DNA from: Ulota crispa
Taxonomy: Eukaryota; Streptophyta; Bryopsida; Orthotrichales; Orthotrichaceae
Length of the DNA stretch: 64,000 bases
Direction of reading: 5' to 3'
Assembly: GCA_963920765.1 (NCBI GenBank)
Contig: OY987244.1
Coordinates: 22,796,358 to 22,860,357, forward strand
The notes beneath the pieces were generated by a model. That model did not search any database. It had not been told where the DNA came from and worked only from the letters and a program-made list of their open reading frames with translations. Numbering within the stretch: position 1 is the first letter of the stretch; every line of letters starts with the position of its first letter. The translations under genes were made by a program, and so were the position numbers. Shown piece after piece: positions 57,568 through 64,000 of this stretch.

Positions 57568-58454
57568 TTAACCCCTAAATGCCTGAGGCACCAAATTTAG
57601 GTGTTCAATAAACTTTGAGACCTTGCTGAAAACAAAGATTTGATTATTGTTATTACTATTTATTTTTTTGGAGAAGATGTAGTCTAAAGTTAACTTTAAT
57701 TTTCAATTTCATTGTCCTCCATACAACATTTCAATTATTTTTGGTGAAAGCTAAACTGCAAGCATGTCTATTGCGCATCAAAAAGTGCAATGAATAGTGT
57801 CACTAATGAGCTTGTGACAAGTTGCCACATTGGAAAGACAAGGTAGCAAGTTGAGAATAAAGTCAAGATTTCCCTTAGGCACTCTCCTAGGCAGTGAGGG
57901 TTGTTTTACTATAATTTCATCATTTAAGAAAATCTAAATGCGTTTTTGTGCTACATTTTGTTATACAAAGTGAATGAATACAATGTTGAAAATTCTTTCA
58001 TTCATAATGATTTTTGGTTAATACTTGAAGCTAAACATTTTTTTGTATTAGGTGGTAGCACTTTGACAATTGCCTTACAAGCTCATTTGTGAAATTGTGA
58101 TTGTAGATTTGGACGGAGGTCATTAGTTTTGAAACAACAACAACAAACTCCAAATCATCATAGGTGGTTGTTTCCCAAATTTTTACTCAAAAGTTGCAAT
58201 TTTTGCATTAGAAATTTAGGGCGGTTAAAAAGAAACTATAAAATTCTATACTCATCCACATTCTATCACAAATATCTTAACATCCACATGGCTTTTTTGG
58301 AATATTTTTTGGTAACACCATTTAGAAGCCTTGAAGTTCAAGATCTTATTGCTACAATTTTGTTTCAAAATTTTAATAGTGAACTTGACAATTCCAAAAC
58401 TTCAAAATACCACCATAAACCAAAAAAAGTACTCTCAGGCATTTAGGGGGTTAA
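57568..58454. mobile_element. TTAA element m (family B, 887 bp)
   Basis: Left end TTAACCCCTAAATGCCTGAG; right end inverted TTAACCCCCTAAATGCCTGA. It is collinear with the family B part of element k and the reverse of element g, but more diverged; the shared ORF is broken by stops here. Confidence 0.88.
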
Positions 58455-61024
58455 GGAAGAGGATTAGAGAGACACCTTAGCTCCCTTGTATCTTAAACTT
58501 TGAATAAAAAGGCAACAATTTTACAAAATGAATAGATATACAAAAACCTTGGAGGGGACTATTTGTGTAATTCTACAAAATGAGTAAACATACACAAACC
58601 TTGAAGGGGAGTTGAATCCTAACCATTAGGCTTTGCATCACTCCCACAATAGGGTGGATTTACAACTTCAAGATCTACCATCTCAATTAATATTAGTAAG
58701 ATTATAACAAAAAATCTTAATGCACCTCAAGGTGTAATTAACTTGTGAGCAACCTCACTACCATGACTTTTAAAAAAAAAAGTCTTACAATTCCAAACGT
58801 ACAAATATTATCAAAAAGAAGAGTTTCATGATGAGCACATAGTACATACTCTAATTCTAGTGTTGCACAAGGGGACAATGGCATTGTGAAAGGGAAAAAT
58901 GTCTTTAAAATATGAGAGCCTTGAGAGAATTTGCAAACATATGTACCCAAGTATCCTCCCAACTGGTTCAAAGCTTTGCTTTTAATGAAGTTGCAAGTTG
59001 AGAAAGTGTGCTAGTCTCTTATAGAGCCAAAGTTGCAACCATGACTATTTCCACCAACTTCATTGAGACAATCAGTCAATTCACCAAGAGAGCTTTAGAA
59101 CCCAACAGTTGTCACAATATTGTCACTAGATTGCAATTATAAAGTCTCTCTGCGGAGTTGTTAAGTTAGACTTGTTAATGAGCTTGAACAACTTAAATGA
59201 TACATTAAGCAAGTGAACCTTATAAAGAATATTCTTTGAAAATCTAAATTTATCCATGAGAGATAAGGATATTATATTGGACCCAATGTATTATTTTTTT
59301 AATATATAAATCCACCTATCAATGTCTATTCTCTTATTGTAACAAATAATAGGCACTGTACCAATACCTATATTCGTGTGCTTTCATTTCAAATGCATTC
59401 TATCTAGAAGACATTTCAATACAAATTGAGAGACTATTACATCAACTTGTGTAAATTAATACTAAGTGGCAATGCTTAGTGAGATGAATACTTTTTATTT
59501 TATTAATACTTGGTAATTAGAACCTATTCATACAAAACACAATAAAATTTATAGTTTTTTAATTTTCAATTACAAACCAATGCCAAAGGTTCCCATGATA
59601 GAACTAATTCCTATTTGGTGACAACAAAATGCTTTGAAGTTTGAAATTGATTATATACACACATTCAACTCAACCATAAAATACAATAACATCTAAATAA
59701 TACTAGCAATTGTGAGTTGCACTTGGTTTTAACAAGATACAATTTGACATTTAAATAGCTTTTCCACACAAGTAACTAATAAAAGAGATTTTTACAATAC
59801 AATTGGATGCTTTTCATGATATGAAGAATTTGCGTTTAGTTTGTCAACTTCTTTGAGATTTATATGGAATATTATATGGAACATAACGAACTTCTCCAAA
59901 CTACAATCAATATCTTGACACCTTTTTTTAGGCAAATCAACTCGTAGTATTAGCTGTAAATTAAATGCATATCATATTTTGCAGTTCTTCTTGAGCTAAT
60001 TAAAATTAGGTTTGTTAATGATGGACTATTGTATTCAAGTTCTTCAATTCAGATGGAAAATATGCTCACAATCAGGTAGAGCTTTCTTTGAGGTAAATAT
60101 TGAGCAAATATTTATTTACATTAGCTTGCATGTTGTTTGAGGATTTTTTTTGTTCATCAAGTTGCAAGCACACAAGATGATTTTGGAATTCAGTTTTCAA
60201 AAAGCTACACCGTTTGTTCTTTTTGTAAATCTAACATTCCGTATCAAATTTTGTTCAAAATGGACAATAACCATGTTGAGTTTGCAATTCTTTACAAGGA
60301 GCTTCATGAAACTTAGATTTCTCCAGTCTTGCATTTATCCATATATATCTATTGTCACTAATAATATTAGACATTAATACACAAATAATTGTGTGAGTAG
60401 TACAATGATGTATAATTAAAATTCTTAAACTACTTAAATTTCACTATCTATTATGGTATTTCTTACAATAGCAAACACTCCAAGCTTATTTTATCAATAT
60501 ATGTTTATGCCAATAATGCAAATGACAAGGATAGTAGGAATCAATATGTCAATTCCTTGAATAAATGTCTTCTTGCGTAAAAATCTCATCAACAAACTTG
60601 TACAAACACTTCTAATAAGGTGGTCATACGCCACAAAAGTAAAAAGGGTGTAAAAGTGGGGAATGCTATTTCATGAGCAAGGATTTGTGAGCTGTCAGTA
60701 GGGATTTTTTGTCAAAATAACAAATTTCACCTATAATCTTGTATATAGGGCTCTATAATTGTGCATTTTAAACTAATATCTCTTGAAAAACTTGCTACTC
60801 TTTTAGTTATTTCATTGATTTTGAGTTGGATATCTGTCCCTGCTCACAAAATCTTGACTCCCCGCTCATGACTCACCGTTTTACGCTCACCAAATATTGT
60901 CGTATGTGTAAAAACTTCACAAAAGACATGAAACATCAACAAACTTTTCTTACCATTATCTATTCATATGATGGTACATTATTCTTTTGGCTAAGATCCT
61001 AAAGAACATAAAATATACGGGAAA
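58455..61024. other. intergenic, no gene seen
   Basis: About 2.6 kb, very AT-rich. A roughly 75-bp direct duplication occurs at 58,500-58,610 (ATTTTACAAAATGAATAGAT.. and ATTCTACAAAATGAGTAAAC..). No gene or RNA seen. Confidence 0.5.
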
Positions 61025-61413
61025 TTACAAATAGGGGCATGAAAACAAATAATATTATAGAGGGCATAATTTCAAATTAATTATAAATAGAGGCACCATT
61101 CCAAAATAAGTTGTAAATTTTGTAATTTTTTTGGTTTGGGCATTGGTTGATTTAGATACATCACATCAAATGTTGGTTAACTTTCAAAAAACTTAAAAAC
61201 CTCTCCAAATCAAGCCTAAATGAAACAAAAATTAGTGAAGGGGATGGCAATTTTTGAAAAGACCTCTAAATTTTTTGGAAGTTAGTTAACATGGAATGTG
61301 ATGTATATAAATCAACCAATGTCCAAACCAAAAGTTTTTACAAGAATTTACAAATTATTCTGAAATTGTGCCCCTACCTGTAATATTTTTTATTTACATG
61401 CCCCTATTTGTAA
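61025..61413. mobile_element. large foldback element (389 bp)
   Basis: TTACAAATAGGGGCATG at the left pairs with CATGCCCCTATTTGTAA at the right. The inner arms pair around TTTTGGTTTGGGCATTGGTTGATTT (stated in part) and its inverse, with the centre near 61,219. Arms are about 180 bp, imperfect. No target duplication assigned. Confidence 0.8.
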
Positions 61414-62094
61414 GCCCCCCTAAAATATAGTCAAATTTATATCCAATATCAATGAATTTGAGAGCATGTTCATGGTTTGGAGATTGGAAATTTTGACGTT
61501 TTGTTTCGAAACACTTGTTGACATATTTGATAAGATTTTATTAGCAAAGAAATTTAAATCTTTACAAGCTTATGAGAGCCTTATATTGATTCCAGATCTG
61601 CAAAGGGGCTTACAAAAGGAGGCACTCAAGGAGAAATCCTTGCTATTTTGAACAGTTTTCTACGGAATCTTCATCATCACAATAAAAAAATTGAAATTAT
61701 GAAAAAAATGATGTGTTATTGTTTACATGCTTACTAGTTGAGTTATTGATAATAAAAGATTGACATTTCACTTTATAACAAACATCAAGATGACTATAAC
61801 TGACTCAAAAATTTGGATTTTAATGTTGAAATTGATAATATTTTGGATAGAAGATGCCATTCATGATAACATTGAATACATTTTGGACTAATTTAGATGA
61901 AATTGAAAACATTACAGAATGAATTATTTCATAGAAATCTCCATTGAGGACCAAATTAAGGTCAATGGCTCCTATAGTCTTATGTTTATCTACAGTATGG
62001 TAGGAATTTTTAGTTACTACTGAGATTGATGAGTTATATTAGAAGAAAGTTGGAGTTGTGATACTGGATGAATTCTTGTACCAAGACTTTGTCC
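61414..62094. other. intergenic, no gene seen
   Basis: AT-rich, no recognisable gene. Confidence 0.5.
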
Positions 62095-62200
62095 ATCACA
62101 TTTTCATCACATTTTTCATCACATTTTCATCACATTTTTCATCACATTTTCATCACATTTTCATCACATTTTCATCACATTTTTCATCACATTTTCATCC
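62095..62200 (+). repeat. minisatellite (CACATTTTCAT)n
   Basis: About nine units of 11-12 bp, CACATTTTCAT and CACATTTTTCAT mixed. It opens artificial ORFs in two frames. Confidence 0.92.
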
Positions 62201-63439
62201 ACAAGGGATTTCGTCAACTTTTCAGCTTCATTGTTTCTCCAGGCGCGAGTTACCTCTTCTGACATTTGATTGTTTGGGTAGGAGAGCATTTATTTGTTAC
62301 TACAACTAGGAGTTATTTGACCATCTACAAAATACTATTTCACTGTTGCTTCTTCTAAGGTTAAAACCAAGTGTAAATCCAGAATGTAAGTATTTGCCAA
62401 GCTGCGAAATTCACTTGGTAAAAAGCTGGGTATTCATAAAAGATTACACTTGGAAATAATAGTTTTAACTAAAAAAGTTCTCCACTCTATAAATTGCAAA
62501 CTATAATTTTACAATATTAACTTCTTCTAGTACAAAAACCTCCTGTCTTTGTCATGGTTGCCAATTATAAATATTAACAGCCGAAGTATCGCTTGAAAGC
62601 CCCTGCGAGCACAGTGAGAAGTGTGCATGCTTAAGAAAACCTCCCATATCAGCCAGATTCTTACGATTTCGTCATTTTGTATGAGCTTAAGTTTTCAGCA
62701 CAGACAAACTCCTCACCTCAGTACGACATATTCAGCAAAATTTCTTAGAAACTATGAAAATACTGAGTTTGACAAAAATCTAACCATGAAAAGAGTTCCT
62801 TGTACTTGTTCAACACACTAGATTCCTGTTTTAATTCCGTTTTAAGCCTATTGCATCACACGAGGGTGTGGGCAGACAATACTCAACTTCCAATCACTTA
62901 GTCCTGGACTTCTCATTTCTCATCTCTTTTCTCATCACAGGATCCTGGGCTTCTCACCTGGAAGGCGTACATTTCAAGCTTCAGTGTGGGAGATAGCACC
63001 AAGAATCCAATTAAGTTTGCTGAACGGCGTCTTTCTATCACAGCATCTTGTCAATTAGATCAAACTCCAAACAAAGTAACCATTGCAACCAAAAAGCTGA
63101 AAAAAAACAGAATCTTGACACTTCCATGTTGTGTATAATAGCAAGCCTCACTCAAGGTTGCGAAATTGACTAGTCTCTTATGTCCATTCAACATAGAGAG
63201 AAGAACAAAGACCTCAAAACATTTCAACCTCTGTTATGAGCTCATCCACTAAGCTTAAGCATGAAGTCTCCGAACAATAATATGTACAGGTATATCCTGT
63301 GATTGATCTACCCACTCAGACAGTATTTTTTACTTAACCTCAACCTATCAAAACAATCGTTGATAGGAGTTGTTTTACGCAAAGTTAAGACACTCGCATC
63401 AAGAGCAGCTAACTATATACAGTCTCTATATACAGTCCC
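62201..63439. other. intergenic, 3' flank of the second acidic-repeat gene
   Basis: The part above about 63,000 probably includes the 3' untranslated region of the minus-strand gene that follows. No other gene seen. Confidence 0.45.
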
Positions 63440-64000
63440 TCATGGGAGGAAGGGAAGAACTTGAAAGGGCACCGCCAAGCCCCCAGTCTGGCCGCTGAAG
63501 AAGGCGAATAGAGAAGCAGCAAACACGGACAGAACGACTGTACCCAATCCCCACCACCTCCAGCGAAATTTACGAGGGCGTCTGGAGGCTTCATCTTCAA
63601 CATGAGGGCTAACATCCTTACTCACAGCTTTTGCATCTTCAGAACGCACCTCGGAAGATTTCTCTCCGACATCCACAGCTTTCAGATTTGCAACATCATC
63701 ATCAGGCTCTGACACTGAGGTAGTTATTACTTCTGAAACCTCTTCCGTAGGAGCCTTAGGTGCTACTACTTTATTGCCACCTTTCTCAGCCGATACACTG
63801 CTTTCGATTTGACGGTTATTACCCTCATTCAAAACCCCTGCATCTTTAGAATCCAGCTCAATACTTCTCCCTCGATTATCAACAGAATGTGGAGGCGCGG
63901 CTTGCAGAATTTCAGAATTCACCTCAGCAATCTCGTTCGACTTGTCAGCAACATCGCCAGGCTCAACTTTCTCAGCCGTTCCTTCATCTTTGGTTACAGG
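63440..64000 (-). CDS. second acidic repeat protein, C-terminal part, membrane-anchored (partial)
   Basis: The minus-strand frame is open from the window edge (codon boundary at 64,000) to TGA at 63,440-63,442, giving 186 residues. Its repeat matches the paralog at 48.6-53.3 kb: SIELDSKDAGVLNEG, APKAPTEEVSEV, SEPDDDVANLKA, VDVGEKSSEVRSEDAKAVSK, DVSPHVEDEA, in the same order. It ends differently: a basic patch (RRPRKFRWRWW), one hydrophobic segment of about 20 residues (GLGTVVLSVFAASLFAFF), and a short tail (SGQTGGLAVPFQVLPFLP). That layout suggests a C-terminally anchored membrane protein with a long acidic domain facing the cytosol; this is inference. The two genes lie in the same orientation about 10 kb apart, so tandem duplication is likely. 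Start and full length lie outside the window. Confidence 0.75.
   Translation of the reverse strand, partial: PVTKDEGTAEKVEPGDVADKSNEIAEVNSEILQAAPPHSVDNRGRSIELDSKDAGVLNEGNNRQIESSVSAEKGGNKVVAPKAPTEEVSEVITTSVSEPDDDVANLKAVDVGEKSSEVRSEDAKAVSKDVSPHVEDEASRRPRKFRWRWWGLGTVVLSVFAASLFAFFSGQTGGLAVPFQVLPFLP

Overview
This window looks like nuclear DNA of a land plant, possibly a bryophyte or another early lineage; the species cannot be named from sequence alone. The evidence is spliceosomal introns of about 100-600 bp with plant-like GT..AG borders, plant gene families (an ABCD-type half transporter, a DUF1442 protein, a ULP2-like SUMO protease), a eukaryotic tRNA-Lys(CTT) with a Pol III T-run, and CCCTAAA-type telomere-like sequence. 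Gene density is low, about five protein genes in 64 kb, and the spaces between them are AT-rich and full of short non-autonomous DNA transposons.

Layout. 1-168 is the last coding exon of an ABCD-family ABC transporter (+). 3.4-4.35 kb is a two-exon DUF1442 gene (-). 4.35-31.9 kb is a long repeat-dominated gap with MITEs, minisatellites and one proline-rich ORF. 31,980-32,052 is tRNA-Lys(CTT). 36.4-42.7 kb is a gene of about 16 exons for a ULP2-type SUMO protease (+), with E2F-like sites upstream; I rebuilt its frame exon by exon. 43.5-47.5 kb is a dense transposon block. 48.6-53.3 kb encodes a very acidic repeat protein of about 1,500 residues (-). 53.8-61.4 kb is another transposon block. 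From 63.44 kb to the window edge is the 3' end of a second gene of the same acidic-repeat family (-), ending in a basic patch and one membrane segment.

The strongest unexplained signal is a family of about 20 short elements (56 to about 1,080 bp). Each is bounded by TTAA and has inverted ends close to TTAACCCYTRARNGYCC. Thirteen have both TTAA borders (one in its mutated form CTAA), and two further tiny relics have degenerate borders. Three stand head to tail at 45.9-47.5 kb and share single TTAA junctions, and one at 54.4-55.5 kb is a chimera of two subfamilies. A TTAA target plus CCC-starting ends is the signature of piggyBac-type transposition, which is rarely described in land plants; no transposase is in the window. 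Other elements are Tourist/Harbinger-like MITEs (TTA/TAA target), a CACTA-like MITE, a Mutator-like foldback with an 11-bp duplication, an hAT-like element with an 8-bp duplication, a TAAGGTAG-ended family, and a perfect 211-bp palindrome.

The genes do not form a pathway. The two acidic-repeat genes are tandem paralogs; the others are unrelated single-copy-type genes separated by repeats.
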